From UBA7672 sp965279085 (GTDB lineage Bacteria > Pseudomonadota > Alphaproteobacteria > Caulobacterales > Hyphomonadaceae), in the NCBI GenBank assembly GCA_965279085.1, contig OZ257149.1:2046001-2110000 (forward strand): DNA of 64,000 nucleotides, written 5' to 3'. How positions within the stretch are numbered: the stretch's first letter is position 1; each line of letters starts with the position of its first letter. Both the position numbers and the translations under genes were made by a program. Under the pieces are notes generated by a model that made no database searches, had not been told where the DNA came from, and saw only the letters and a list, made by a program, of their open reading frames with translations. This document shows, one piece after another, positions 24,288 to 33,305 of the stretch.

Positions 24288-25349
24288 TCAGCCCTGTCCG
24301 GGGATGACTTTCTTGACGTCCTGGGCGCGGGACCGCGGCATGATGAGCACGCTGTTGCCGCTGGCGACCACGATCAGGTCGGATACGCCGATGACGGATA
24401 CGTGGATGCCTTCCGCCCGGACAAGGTTGTTGCTGGAATCCAGCAGGGCGACCGAGCCCGACACGGCGTTGCCCTCGGCGTCCTTGTCGGACAGCCGCCA
24501 CAGCTCGGCCCAGGAACCGACGTCCGCCCAGCCGATATCGCACAGCGCCACGGCTGCGCGGCTGGTCTTCTCCATGACGGCGCGATCGACCGCCTCGTTG
24601 CGGACGGTCGCGAATGTCGCCGCGTCGAGCAGGATTTCGTTGCCCGTTCGCACGGCGCGGCGGAAGGCTTCCTCGGCGCCGTCGCGAATGTCTGCGCCGG
24701 CGATGGAGAATTCCTGCAGCAGCAGCTTCGGCGAAAAGAAGAACATGCCGGAGTTCCAGCTGTACCCGCCCTCGCGCAGGTATTGCTCGGCAACCTCAAG
24801 GTTCGGCTTTTCCTTGAACCCGGCGACGCGATGTACGCCCGGGCTGACGGCTTCGGCCTGCAGGATGTAGCCATAGCCTGTTTCCGGCGCGGTCGGCGTT
24901 ATACCGAAGGTGACGATGCGCTCGCCCACCACTGGCGCAGCGGCGCGGATGGCTGCGACCAGCGCTTCCGGCTTGCTGACCAAATGGTCGGCAGGCGCGA
25001 GGAAGACGTAAGCTTCAGGATCGATCTCGGCGGCGACGAGCGCGGCAAGCGCAGCGGTCGCGGCAGTGTTGCGGCCTTCCGGCTCCAGCACGATCCGTGA
25101 CGGCTGGATCCCGGAGCCTAACAGCAGCTCGCGAATGAGGTCGCGGTGCACGGCGCCGGCGATGATGACCGGGGCGAGGAACTCGATGTCGCCATGCACG
25201 CCGGAGAACCGCAGCGCGGTTTCCTCGATCATCGAGCGCGGCGCGCCGAGCCGATGGAACTGCTTGGGACGTTCAGCGGTCGACAGCGGCCATAGCCGCG
25301 TGCCCGAGCCGCCGGACATGATGACGGGAATGATTCTCGTTGATGCCAA
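24288..25349 (-). CDS. manC: Mannose-1-phosphate guanylyltransferase
   Basis: A 353-residue nucleotidyltransferase with GGSGTRLWP at 13-21, RPKQFHRL near 27-34, the EPEGRNTAAT block near 89-98, FLAPADHLV near 115-123, and FKEKPN with the acceptor-site GGYSWNSGMFFF. It makes GDP-mannose. The phosphomannose isomerase domain of bifunctional ManC/AlgA proteins is absent. The start is a TTG six bases behind GGAG. GDP-mannose would feed mannose, rhamnose or fucose branches of the surface glycans in the window. It leads the minus-strand unit down to 21565. Confidence 0.92.
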   Translation of the reverse strand: MASTRIIPVIMSGGSGTRLWPLSTAERPKQFHRLGAPRSMIEETALRFSGVHGDIEFLAPVIIAGAVHRDLIRELLLGSGIQPSRIVLEPEGRNTAATAALAALVAAEIDPEAYVFLAPADHLVSKPEALVAAIRAAAPVVGERIVTFGITPTAPETGYGYILQAEAVSPGVHRVAGFKEKPNLEVAEQYLREGGYSWNSGMFFFSPKLLLQEFSIAGADIRDGAEEAFRRAVRTGNEILLDAATFATVRNEAVDRAVMEKTSRAAVALCDIGWADVGSWAELWRLSDKDAEGNAVSGSVALLDSSNNLVRAEGIHVSVIGVSDLIVVASGNSVLIMPRSRAQDVKKVIPGQG

Positions 25350-25593
25350 CTCGCGCTCCAGATGCCTTGTCCCCGCGTCGCGCTCCGTTCTATCGGCGCA
25401 GGCTGCAAGGGCAATGCCCTGGGATCATTCCCTTGTTCTTACGTTCGCCCGTCATCGGAGATCTTCCCGACGACTGACCCTTGGAACGTGAAGCCAGCGC
25501 TATCGAGCCCAGGGCAAGAAAGCGCCCTTGCTTCCGGATCAACTCATTCTTGAGCAGTTTGGCGGAAGGTGCCGTCTTTAGCCGTTTCACGAG

Positions 25594-26013
25594 TTGACTT
25601 TGACCCAAACAACCACTGCTCGCGCCGCTTTCGCCGAGTTCGCACAGTACATCGCCGTTGGCGGCGTTTCAGCGGCCGTGAACCTGCTCGCACGCTTCCT
25701 GCTGGACTTCGCGCTGCCGTTCGAGGTCGCCGTGGTGCTGGCCTATGGCGTTGGCATGGCGACGGGGTTCGCGCTGTTCCAGCTCGTGCTCTTCCGCGGC
25801 CGCGATATGATGCAGCACCATCGCATGCTTCGATTCGCGTGGGTGAATGTGTTCGGCGTGACACTTGCCTGGGCGGTGAGCTCGGTGATGGCGCGACAGC
25901 TGCTGCCGGCTATCGGCTGGCACTGGCAGCCGTTCGAAGTCGCCCACCTTGCGGGCGTCGCGGCGCCGGCCATTTCAAGCTACTTCCTGAACAAGTATTA
26001 CACGTTCGCCTGA
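25594..26013 (+). CDS. GtrA family small membrane protein
   Basis: A 139-residue protein with four predicted helices and the family's FAQYIAVGGVSAAVNLL start and FLNKYYTF end. GtrA-like proteins help move or handle polyprenyl-phosphate-linked sugars. In mycobacteria the GtrA member Rv3789 is encoded next to dprE1/dprE2 and works with decaprenyl-phosphoryl-arabinose, and here DprE1/DprE2 homologues follow 1 kb downstream. The only in-frame start is TTG, without a strong Shine-Dalgarno. It diverges from manC across a 244-base gap. Confidence 0.82.
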   Translation: MTLTQTTTARAAFAEFAQYIAVGGVSAAVNLLARFLLDFALPFEVAVVLAYGVGMATGFALFQLVLFRGRDMMQHHRMLRFAWVNVFGVTLAWAVSSVMARQLLPAIGWHWQPFEVAHLAGVAAPAISSYFLNKYYTFA

Positions 26014-26049
26014 GATCTTTCTCGGAGCGTAAACGTGCGGGATTTCTGA

Positions 26050-26913
26050 ATGGCCGACCTGTCGAGCGAACGCTTCATCCTGCGCATCAGCTGCCTCGAT
26101 GAGGTGGGCATCGTGGCTGACGTCGCCACTTTCCTCGCCGCGCGCAGTCTTTTCATCATCGAGACCGCGAATTTCGGCGACCCGCACACAGGCCTGTTCT
26201 TCATGCGGACCGTGTTCACGCCGCGCGCAGGCTTCACGACGACGGCTTTCAAGGTCGAGTTCGACGCTCTGGCGACGAAGTGGAGGATGGACTGGGAGCT
26301 GCGCGATGCGCGGGCCAAGCCCAACGTGCTGATCCTCGTCTCGAAGCAGGACCACTGCCTCAACGACCTGCTCTATCGCCACCGCATCGGCGCGCTTGCG
26401 ATGAACATGCCGGCGATCGTGTCGAACCACACGACCTGCAGCTGGCTGGCCGAGCGCCACGGGATCGCGTTCTACCACATTCCGGTCGAACGCGAGGGCA
26501 AGGAGGCTTCGGAGACGCGGCTGCTGGAACTGGTCGATTCGATGAAGATCGATCTCGTCGTTCTGGCCCGCTACATGCAGATCCTGTCCGACAAGACGTG
26601 CCGCGCGCTCGCGGGGCGGTGCATCAACATCCACCACTCCTTCCTGCCGGGCTTCAAGGGCGCATCGCCCTATACGCAAGCGTTCAATCGCGGCGTCAAG
26701 CTGATCGGCGCAACAGCGCACTATGTAACCGGCGATCTCGACGAAGGCCCGATCATCTCGCAGGCGGTGGAACGCGCAACGCACGTTCACATGCCGGAGG
26801 ATCTCTCTGTCATTGGCCGCGACATCGAAGCCCGAGTGCTTGCGAGCGCTGTGAAGCTGCATCTTGAAGGACGCATTTTTCTCAACGGCGCGAAGACCAT
26901 CGTTTTGGATTGA
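26050..26913 (+). CDS. purU: Formyltetrahydrofolate deformylase
   Basis: A 287-residue enzyme with an N-terminal ACT domain (ILRISCLDEVGIVADVATFL, residues 9-28) and a formyl-transferase fold: VLILVSKQDHCLNDLLYRH, NMPAIVSNH near 120, the catalytic-loop HHSFLPGFKGASPY near 196-209 and TGDLDEGPIISQ near 227-238. It releases formate from 10-formyl-THF, balancing one-carbon pools. It lies 36 bases after gtrA and interrupts an otherwise coherent arabinose-precursor set, so its placement may be incidental. Confidence 0.94.
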   Translation: MADLSSERFILRISCLDEVGIVADVATFLAARSLFIIETANFGDPHTGLFFMRTVFTPRAGFTTTAFKVEFDALATKWRMDWELRDARAKPNVLILVSKQDHCLNDLLYRHRIGALAMNMPAIVSNHTTCSWLAERHGIAFYHIPVEREGKEASETRLLELVDSMKIDLVVLARYMQILSDKTCRALAGRCINIHHSFLPGFKGASPYTQAFNRGVKLIGATAHYVTGDLDEGPIISQAVERATHVHMPEDLSVIGRDIEARVLASAVKLHLEGRIFLNGAKTIVLD

Positions 26914-27031
26914 ACTTGCGGCTTACATACCGGATGTTTCTTAAGAACGATGCAAGGAACGTTGCGGCTTCGTTATCTACCCTCGGCAGGCGGTAACTCA
27001 AGATTGTCATAGTTCGTGTAAGCTATAGGGC

Positions 27032-28360
27032 ATGACATCGGGCTTTCATTCCACACAGTCGATCGTGTCCTGGGGCCGCGTTGTACGCGCTACACATTTT
27101 GTTGCGCGCCCTGCATTTGAGGACGAACTTCCGTCCCTGATCGCGTGCTTTTCGGAAAACGCGCCCGGGTTGGCGCTTGGTCTCCGTCGTTCGTATGGCG
27201 ACAGCAATCTGAATCCGGATGGCCGCGTCATCGACATGACAGCGCTTGACCGGATCATTTCATTCTCGCCTGCGACTGGCATCTTTCGTGCGCAAGCTGG
27301 ATTATCGCTGAGCCAAGTGTTGCAGATCCTGGTTCCGCAAGGCTGGTTCCTCCCGACAACTCCGGGCACACGGTTCGTGACGTTGGGCGGCGCGGTTGCG
27401 AACGATGTCCATGGCAAGAACCACCACGCCATGGGAACATTCGGCGCATGGGTCAGGCGCTTCAAGCTGCACCGCACGGACGGCTCGGTGCACGAGCTTG
27501 CCCCGGGCGATCCGCTGTTTCATGCCACCGTAGGCGGTATGGGCCTGACCGGCGTGATTGAGTGGGTGGAGTTCCAGGCTGTACGAATCCCCTCCGCCGA
27601 ACTCGATGCAATCGACACCTCGTTCGAACACGTCACCGACTATTTCGACATCGCCGCCGAGAAGAAGAACAGCTTCGAGCACACGATGGCGTGGGTCGAT
27701 TGCATCAGCGGGGGCGCCCATCTAGGTCGGGGCATTCTTTCATCGGCCAACTGGTATCCTTATGGCGACCTCAAGCCGCATCGCGAAGAGCCGCGCAAGA
27801 AGGTGCCGATTGATGGGCCTGGTTTCGCGCTCAACGGGTTGACCGTCCGCGCCTTCAACAGCGTCCGCCATGACATGAAAACGATGCGAAGCGGACCGTA
27901 CCGCACGCACTATGAGCCTTTTCTCTACCCGCTCGACGCTATCGCGCATTGGAATCGGCTCTATGGCGCGGCGGGCTTCTTCCAGTACCAGAGCGTCCTA
28001 CCGCCCGAGACGGCGCGCGAAGGCACGATCGAGATGCTGGAGACCATCGTTGCCTCGGGTCAGGGATCGCCCCTCGCGGTGCTCAAGGATTTCGGCGCCA
28101 ACCCGGCAGTGGGAATGCTGTCTTTTCCTCGGGAAGGAACGACGCTGGCCGTGGACTTCCGCAATCAGGGGGAAAGCACCCTCGAGCTAATGGCGGATCT
28201 CGATCGGATCGTGCTGGAGGCCGGTGGGCGGCTCTATCAGGCCAAGGATGGCCGCATTTCAGCGCAGCTTTTCCAAGACGGATTTCCGAAATGGCAGGAA
28301 TTCCGTGCGCATGTCGATCCGGGCCTGTCTTCGGCCTTCTGGAAGCGGGTGTCGGCATGA
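27032..28360 (+). CDS. DprE1-like FAD-dependent polyprenyl-phosphoribose oxidase
   Basis: A 442-residue flavoprotein. The FAD_binding_4 domain runs from about 15 to 170: LRRSYGDSNLNPDG, TTPGTRFVTLGGAVANDVHGKNHH and ATVGGMGLTGVIEWVEF. The C-terminal D-arabinono-lactone-oxidase-like half has FYQ...FPKWQEFR. In mycobacteria DprE1 oxidises the C2' hydroxyl of decaprenyl-phosphoryl-ribose. The next gene, overlapping by four bases, is a DprE2-like reductase and the third gene is a phosphoribosyl transferase-like UbiA, so the assignment rests on both motifs and context. It lies 118 bases after purU. Confidence 0.85.
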   Translation: MTSGFHSTQSIVSWGRVVRATHFVARPAFEDELPSLIACFSENAPGLALGLRRSYGDSNLNPDGRVIDMTALDRIISFSPATGIFRAQAGLSLSQVLQILVPQGWFLPTTPGTRFVTLGGAVANDVHGKNHHAMGTFGAWVRRFKLHRTDGSVHELAPGDPLFHATVGGMGLTGVIEWVEFQAVRIPSAELDAIDTSFEHVTDYFDIAAEKKNSFEHTMAWVDCISGGAHLGRGILSSANWYPYGDLKPHREEPRKKVPIDGPGFALNGLTVRAFNSVRHDMKTMRSGPYRTHYEPFLYPLDAIAHWNRLYGAAGFFQYQSVLPPETAREGTIEMLETIVASGQGSPLAVLKDFGANPAVGMLSFPREGTTLAVDFRNQGESTLELMADLDRIVLEAGGRLYQAKDGRISAQLFQDGFPKWQEFRAHVDPGLSSAFWKRVSA

Positions 28361-29115
28361 GCACGGACAAGAAGAACCGGGTGGTGATCCTCGGAGCGCT
28401 GTCGGCCATCGCGACGGCGACGGCCCGCATATACGCTGGCGAAGGCGCTGCGATTATGCTGGTCGCCCGGAATTTCGATCGCCTGAAATCCCTAGCCGAC
28501 GATCTTCGTGCCCGCGGCGCGGCGCAGGTTGAAATCGCCGCGATGGATCTGGAAGCCGCCGCGACGGAAGCGCCAATGCACATGGCTGACTGGAAAGCGA
28601 AGCTCGGCGGCCTCGATCATCTACACCTGGTCTATGGGTATCTGGGTTCGCAGGAGAAGGCCTCGGCCGATCCGGGCGAGCTCGCTCGCATCACATCAGC
28701 CAACTATTCGACCGCCGTGCAGTGGTGCGAAGCCGCTGCCAACGTCATGCGTCAGCAAAAGCGCGGATCGATTGTCGCTGTCTCATCCGTCGCCGGCGAT
28801 CGCGGACGGCAATCCAACTACGCCTATGGCGCGGCCAAGGGCGGACTCGCACTTTACTTGCAGGGTCTCGCCCACTCGCTTGCGCCTGTTGGCGCGCGCG
28901 CTGTGGTGGTGAAGCCAGGCTTTGTCGATACGCCGATGACCGACGGCATGAAGAAGGGCGGCGCCATGTGGGCCAGCCCCGAGAAAGTCGGCAGGATCAT
29001 TCGTCGCGCCGCCAATAGGGGAGGCCCGATCCAATACGCTCCGGGGCGATGGCGCTATGTGATGTTCATAATTCGGTCAGTGCCCTCAGCCTTGTTTCAC
29101 AAGACTAGGCTGTAG
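28357..29115 (+). CDS. DprE2-like short-chain reductase
   Basis: A 252-residue SDR. The cofactor loop is GALSAIATATAR (residues 13-24), which departs from the standard TGxxxGxG as in DprE2-type enzymes. The serine region is AVSSVAGDRG near 141-150, and Y157xxxK161 lies in YAYGAAKGG. It is expected to reduce the 2-keto intermediate made by the DprE1 homologue, completing the ribose-to-arabinose epimerisation on the lipid carrier at the inner membrane. The ATGA overlap with the preceding gene couples their translation. Confidence 0.85.
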   Translation: MSTDKKNRVVILGALSAIATATARIYAGEGAAIMLVARNFDRLKSLADDLRARGAAQVEIAAMDLEAAATEAPMHMADWKAKLGGLDHLHLVYGYLGSQEKASADPGELARITSANYSTAVQWCEAAANVMRQQKRGSIVAVSSVAGDRGRQSNYAYGAAKGGLALYLQGLAHSLAPVGARAVVVKPGFVDTPMTDGMKKGGAMWASPEKVGRIIRRAANRGGPIQYAPGRWRYVMFIIRSVPSALFHKTRL

Positions 29116-29273
29116 ATACAGATTCTCACGGACCAACAGATAGGCTCCCCGGGCGGACAGGAATTTTGCGTGTATCGCGATCTTAATCCGGGAATCGGAC
29201 AATCAACGCGAAATTGAGCACTTAGGGTTATTGCAACCCACCGGATCGATCCGGGCATCGCGCCGAAGTCGGT

Positions 29274-30836
29274 ATGAACGGAAGTACAATGGGTCAGGAC
29301 CGCCTCGTTAGAACGGGTCAGAAGGCTCGCTCTGTTGTGCTGCCAAGCGAAAGCGCGATGGCAACTATACCGCTCGTCGTTGATCTGGACGGCACGCTCC
29401 TCCTTACGGATACACTGTTCGAAGCCTTTGCTGAGCATCTCCGCCGTCGCCCCCTCTGGGCCGTATGGCAGATGATCCAGCTTCCGTTCGGCATCGCCAA
29501 GACGAAGGCGCGTCTCACGACGAGTGTAGATCTTGATGTGACGCGGCTGCCCGTGAATGAGGACGTGCTTGCTTACTGCAAGCGCGCCAAGGCAGGCGGC
29601 CGCCAAGTATGGCTGGTATCCGCCGCAGACCAAGCAATCGTCGACCGTGTGGCGGCGCACTTCGGCTTGTTCGACCGGGTTATTGGCAGTGATGGAGTCA
29701 CAAACAACAAGGGATCCGCGAAAGCGTCACTTCTTCAGCGAGAAGCTCCCAACGGCTTTGAATATGTGGGCGACAGCCCAGCCGACGTGAAAGTCTGGAA
29801 AAAATCAGCTGTTGCCTCTTACGTTGGGAAAGGCGCACCTCGCCGTCGCGCAATTGAGGCCTTGGGCGTGCCGGTGGCGGAATCATTTGATCGACCCAAG
29901 GCGGGCGTCGGCGCTTGGATCAAGGCGCTCCGGCCGCATCAATGGGCGAAGAATGGGCTTATCTTCATTCCAGCCATCCTTGCGCTGCGCATCGTCGAGA
30001 CCGACGTCCAGGTAAAATTGATCCTGGCCTTTCTTACCTTGGGCATACTGGCCTCGGGTACTTACATCTTGAACGATCTGCTTGATCTCCAGGCGGACCG
30101 AGCGCACAGGTCGAAACACAAGCGCCCCTTTGCGGCGGGACGCATCAAACTCTGGCGAGGCTTCATCGCCGCCCCCACCCTCATCACGACAGGACTGATC
30201 GGCGGCCTTCTCGTCTCACCTGCCTTTGTCACCATGCAGCTGTCCTATCTTCTGATCACGCTCCTATATTCGTTACGGCTGAAGCGCTCCGCTCTTGCCG
30301 ATACTATGGCGTTGAGCTTCCTCTATACGCTCCGCCTCATTATCGGCACGGTTGTTGCGGCGGCCGCACTTAGCCAGTGGCTGCTCGTGTTTTCGATGTT
30401 CCTTTTTGTCTCCTTGTCTCTGGCGAAGCGCCATGTCGAAGTGCTTGCGAAGGCCTCTTCAGGCGGCAGTCATTTGGCGAACCGTGGATACCGTGCTGAA
30501 GACGCAGGTCTTACCCTTGGGCTGGGTTTGGCAACCGGTACGGCCGCACCGCTAATCCTCGTCCTGTATATTATCGATACCGCTTGGCCCTCTGGCCTTT
30601 ACAGCGCACCCGAATTTCTGTGGTTTGCGCCCGTCCTGCTTTCACTCTGGATCATGCGCGTATGGCTTCTGGCCAACCGCGGTGAGCTGCATGACGATCC
30701 GGTTGTTTTTGCGGTAAAGGACCCACGCAGCCTTCTTGCGGGCGTGGGTCTGGCCTTGAGCTTCCTGGCCGCTGTCACGCTTCCGCCAGGCTTCATATCG
30801 ACACTGACCCTGGAGCGCTTATTCGGCGGGGGGTGA
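29274..30836 (+). CDS. HAD phosphatase - UbiA prenyltransferase fusion (DPPR synthase-like)
   Basis: A 520-residue protein. Residues about 30-205 form a HAD hydrolase (VVDLDGTLL with nucleophile D37 and D39, and EYVGDSPADVKVW near 163). Residues 213-520 form a UbiA-type membrane enzyme with RPHQWAKNGLIFIPA near 220, the prenyl-diphosphate motif NDLLDLQAD at 267-275, KRPFAAG and eight or so helices. The UbiA half matches phosphoribosyl-1-diphosphate:polyprenyl-phosphate transferases (Rv3806c type). The HAD half could remove the 5-phosphate, a step done in mycobacteria by a separate phosphatase (inference). The start is uncertain: ATG 29274, 29289 or 29359. Confidence 0.85.
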   Translation: MNGSTMGQDRLVRTGQKARSVVLPSESAMATIPLVVDLDGTLLLTDTLFEAFAEHLRRRPLWAVWQMIQLPFGIAKTKARLTTSVDLDVTRLPVNEDVLAYCKRAKAGGRQVWLVSAADQAIVDRVAAHFGLFDRVIGSDGVTNNKGSAKASLLQREAPNGFEYVGDSPADVKVWKKSAVASYVGKGAPRRRAIEALGVPVAESFDRPKAGVGAWIKALRPHQWAKNGLIFIPAILALRIVETDVQVKLILAFLTLGILASGTYILNDLLDLQADRAHRSKHKRPFAAGRIKLWRGFIAAPTLITTGLIGGLLVSPAFVTMQLSYLLITLLYSLRLKRSALADTMALSFLYTLRLIIGTVVAAAALSQWLLVFSMFLFVSLSLAKRHVEVLAKASSGGSHLANRGYRAEDAGLTLGLGLATGTAAPLILVLYIIDTAWPSGLYSAPEFLWFAPVLLSLWIMRVWLLANRGELHDDPVVFAVKDPRSLLAGVGLALSFLAAVTLPPGFISTLTLERLFGGG

Positions 30837-31087
30837 ATTCCGCGCGGATCAAAGTGACGGTTGCCGCGTTTTGCTGCGATGGATGGGAACCCTTGCAAAC
30901 TACGATATTGGCATCCCGCGACCAATCGCTGGGCTGTCGAGGTTGTTGCTCGAAGCGTCGCCAGCCTTCGGAAGAAGGTATTGGAGGCCTCGGGCTTCGC
31001 GGTCGTTCTCACGGAATTGAGCGGACGCCACACATCTCTGGGAGTGTGAGCGCGGCCAGATAGTCGTTCTGCACATAGCCGTCGCGC

Positions 31088-32140
31088 CTATTTTCTATAG
31101 ACACTGTCCCTCTTCAGCGATGGCTTCTCGACGAGCCACCACATCAAAAAGGCGGCAATGGTGGCTAGCGACAGGCTCAGCCCCAAAGCAAGCGCCGGGT
31201 TACGCGCAGATAAGCCCGAGGCGACGACGAACTGAATTATGGGGAAGTGCACAATATAGAGACCATAAGAAAGGTCGCCCATCCTTCGGCCTTCAAGCAC
31301 ACGCACCGCGCCCAAAGCCAGCCACAGTACCAGAAGGCCCAGGCTCGCGGCGCGCAAGGGCTGTGCCCAAGATGCAACAATCGATACCACGCTCAGCGTC
31401 ACCGCGACGAGGACGAGCGCGATATGCCACCGAAAACTGATCCGCCACGCCGCCGCGGCTACACCGACAATAAAGAAGCTCATTTGGCCTGGCAGCTGGT
31501 GCGATAGCGTGACCAATCCAGGATCTGCCCACACATTGCCGTAGCCCTGGAGACCATGCCGCCACGCCTCCGAGCTCACGTAGATCAAGGTGAACAACAA
31601 CCATCGATAACGTCCCGCCAATCGAGATATGGCCGCAAGGACTGGAAGCAAAACATAGAAAGCCACTTCGATCTTGAGGGTCCATAGGGCGCCGTTGACC
31701 TCTGGAAATCGATTCCCGTCGAAAAGCCCCGGAAGGGTCGGCTCCAGGAAGTTGAGAAAAAGAAGATTGAAAACGACGTAGCGTACAACAGCGCCGACAT
31801 CCGCTGATGCAGCAGGGCTTAGGGCGAGCGCTGCGGCGGCACACGCTATGATCACCACGATGTAGGCTGGAAGCAGCCGACGAGCGCGCTTTTCAGCATA
31901 TTCCGCGAGCGATGCCGAACGCTCGAGACTTTGCCAAACAAGAAAGCCTGAAAGGACGAAGAAGCTTTGCACGGCTATCTCGGCGCCAAGTCCCGCCAAC
32001 GCCTCATATGAATGCCACGCCGGCACGCCCGCGAGGATCACCGCGTGGTGAATCGCCACGAACCCAGCCAGCATCAATCGCAGAAGAGCAAAATTGTTTT
32101 GGTGGTTATGAGGATCAGATGCTGGATCGCGGGGGGCCAC
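31088..32140 (-). CDS. Acyltransferase 3 family membrane protein (OafA-like)
   Basis: A 350-residue protein with about ten helices and the family's opening NNFALLRLMLAGFVAIHHA (the H of the conserved R...H pair near 36), FFVLSGFLVWQSLER near 60-74 and ALWTLKIEVAFYVLLP near 150. These enzymes O-acylate sugars of LPS, capsule or peptidoglycan from the membrane. The start at 32140 is a GTG; a later ATG is possible. It lies 100 bases downstream of the GT2 gene in the same direction. The 251 bases between its stop and the UbiA gene contain no convincing gene. Confidence 0.85.
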   Translation of the reverse strand: MAPRDPASDPHNHQNNFALLRLMLAGFVAIHHAVILAGVPAWHSYEALAGLGAEIAVQSFFVLSGFLVWQSLERSASLAEYAEKRARRLLPAYIVVIIACAAAALALSPAASADVGAVVRYVVFNLLFLNFLEPTLPGLFDGNRFPEVNGALWTLKIEVAFYVLLPVLAAISRLAGRYRWLLFTLIYVSSEAWRHGLQGYGNVWADPGLVTLSHQLPGQMSFFIVGVAAAAWRISFRWHIALVLVAVTLSVVSIVASWAQPLRAASLGLLVLWLALGAVRVLEGRRMGDLSYGLYIVHFPIIQFVVASGLSARNPALALGLSLSLATIAAFLMWWLVEKPSLKRDSVYRK

Positions 32141-32240
32141 AGTTTGCTTTCGGAGGCGCCTGCTACCTTGGTCGCTCTCAGGAAATCCAATAGCGTGTCT
32201 GGACCCAAAAACACAGCTCTTCTAGAGCGCACGCGTCGAT

Positions 32241-33305
32241 CTATTCATCCGCGGTCTCGGTCAAAGGACGGACGATTGGACGGTTCCTCAGGAAGGAGAT
32301 GGGATTCCACGCGAGAGCTGCAGCAACGTCAACTACGCGAACTCGTCGGCTTCGCTTCAGTTGCCGCCGAGCAGCAAGCACAGGACCCATGCCTGCCATC
32401 GCGGCAACGAGACCCCTGAAAGTTGGATGGGCGCGACCCGTGACCATGCCTCTTGCCAAGATTGCCATTGTGCCAAGCAGCCAGACCGGAGCGGTCAGCA
32501 GAAGCAGCCGCAAGGGCATGTTCTTGACATATGTCCAGACGCCGTTTCTCGCGTTGTGAAAGACGGAAAAATCGCTCGCTCGCCCAGCAATGCCAGATCC
32601 GGCATGCCACACACGGCAGGCGGGGTCGAACTGGCAGCGCGCACCATACAAACGAAACCGAAAACCGAGGTCGATGTCCTCGTGATAGCAAAAGTAGCGC
32701 TCGTCAAATCCGCCGACGCGCAGGAATAGTTCGCGCGGGAAAAAAGCGGCCGCCCCACACGGCGCGAAGCACTCCCCTGCTAGTGGAGTCTCCTGCAGAG
32801 AGCGACCCACGCCACCCCTCCAAGCATAACCAAATGCAAGATAGCAATCGCCCGCACCGTCGATCAGGGATTTGTCATGCATCGAGATTTGAAGGCTCGC
32901 CACGACTCGATGGGTCGGCCGACAGCGCACCGCAGCCAACAGGTTCGCCAGCCAATCGGGTGCGGCCTCGGCATCGGGATTGAGCAACGCCAGCCAATCT
33001 CCCTGCGCGAATTGGGCGCCGATGTTGTTTCCGCGAGCGAAGCCGTGATTTTCCGTTTGGCGCAGGATCGTCATGCGAGCAGGTCTGGATTCAACCAAGT
33101 CCAGTGAATGGTCGTCTGACGCGTTGTCGACCACGATGGTTTCAAAGTCGGTGAAGGTTTGCAGTGCCAGCGAACCAAGACAGCGGCGGAGGTATTCCCC
33201 GCCGTTGTAGTTGACCACAATCACGCTTATTGCGGGCGTCGAAATTCCTTCCTCCTCAGTTCGCAGGAGGCTCAGGCGTCGGAAGTATCCGCCCGGGATC
33301 ATCAA
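32241..33305 (-). CDS. GT2 family glycosyltransferase, paralogue of the 22561-23571 enzyme
   Basis: A 354-residue enzyme with the same block order as its paralogue: VIVVNYNGGEYLRRCLGSLA, ETIVVDNASDDHSLD, LLNPDAEAAPDW, GAGDCYLAFGYAWRGGVG, GGFDERYFCYHEDIDLGFR and NGVWTYVKNMP. The two share most residues over their catalytic halves, so they arose by duplication. The frame opens 50 bases inside the end of the upstream polymerase gene. A strong GAGGAGGAAGG lies at about 33244-33255, after the first ATG, so the true start could be a non-ATG codon near 33240 and the coding region slightly shorter than drawn. Confidence 0.85.
   Translation of the reverse strand: MMIPGGYFRRLSLLRTEEEGISTPAISVIVVNYNGGEYLRRCLGSLALQTFTDFETIVVDNASDDHSLDLVESRPARMTILRQTENHGFARGNNIGAQFAQGDWLALLNPDAEAAPDWLANLLAAVRCRPTHRVVASLQISMHDKSLIDGAGDCYLAFGYAWRGGVGRSLQETPLAGECFAPCGAAAFFPRELFLRVGGFDERYFCYHEDIDLGFRFRLYGARCQFDPACRVWHAGSGIAGRASDFSVFHNARNGVWTYVKNMPLRLLLLTAPVWLLGTMAILARGMVTGRAHPTFRGLVAAMAGMGPVLAARRQLKRSRRVRVVDVAAALAWNPISFLRNRPIVRPLTETADE

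Noticed and set aside
30861..31049. Possible 62-codon gene between the UbiA fusion and the acyltransferase
   Set aside because: TTG start, no Shine-Dalgarno, no motif, and competing frames on both strands in the same stretch.
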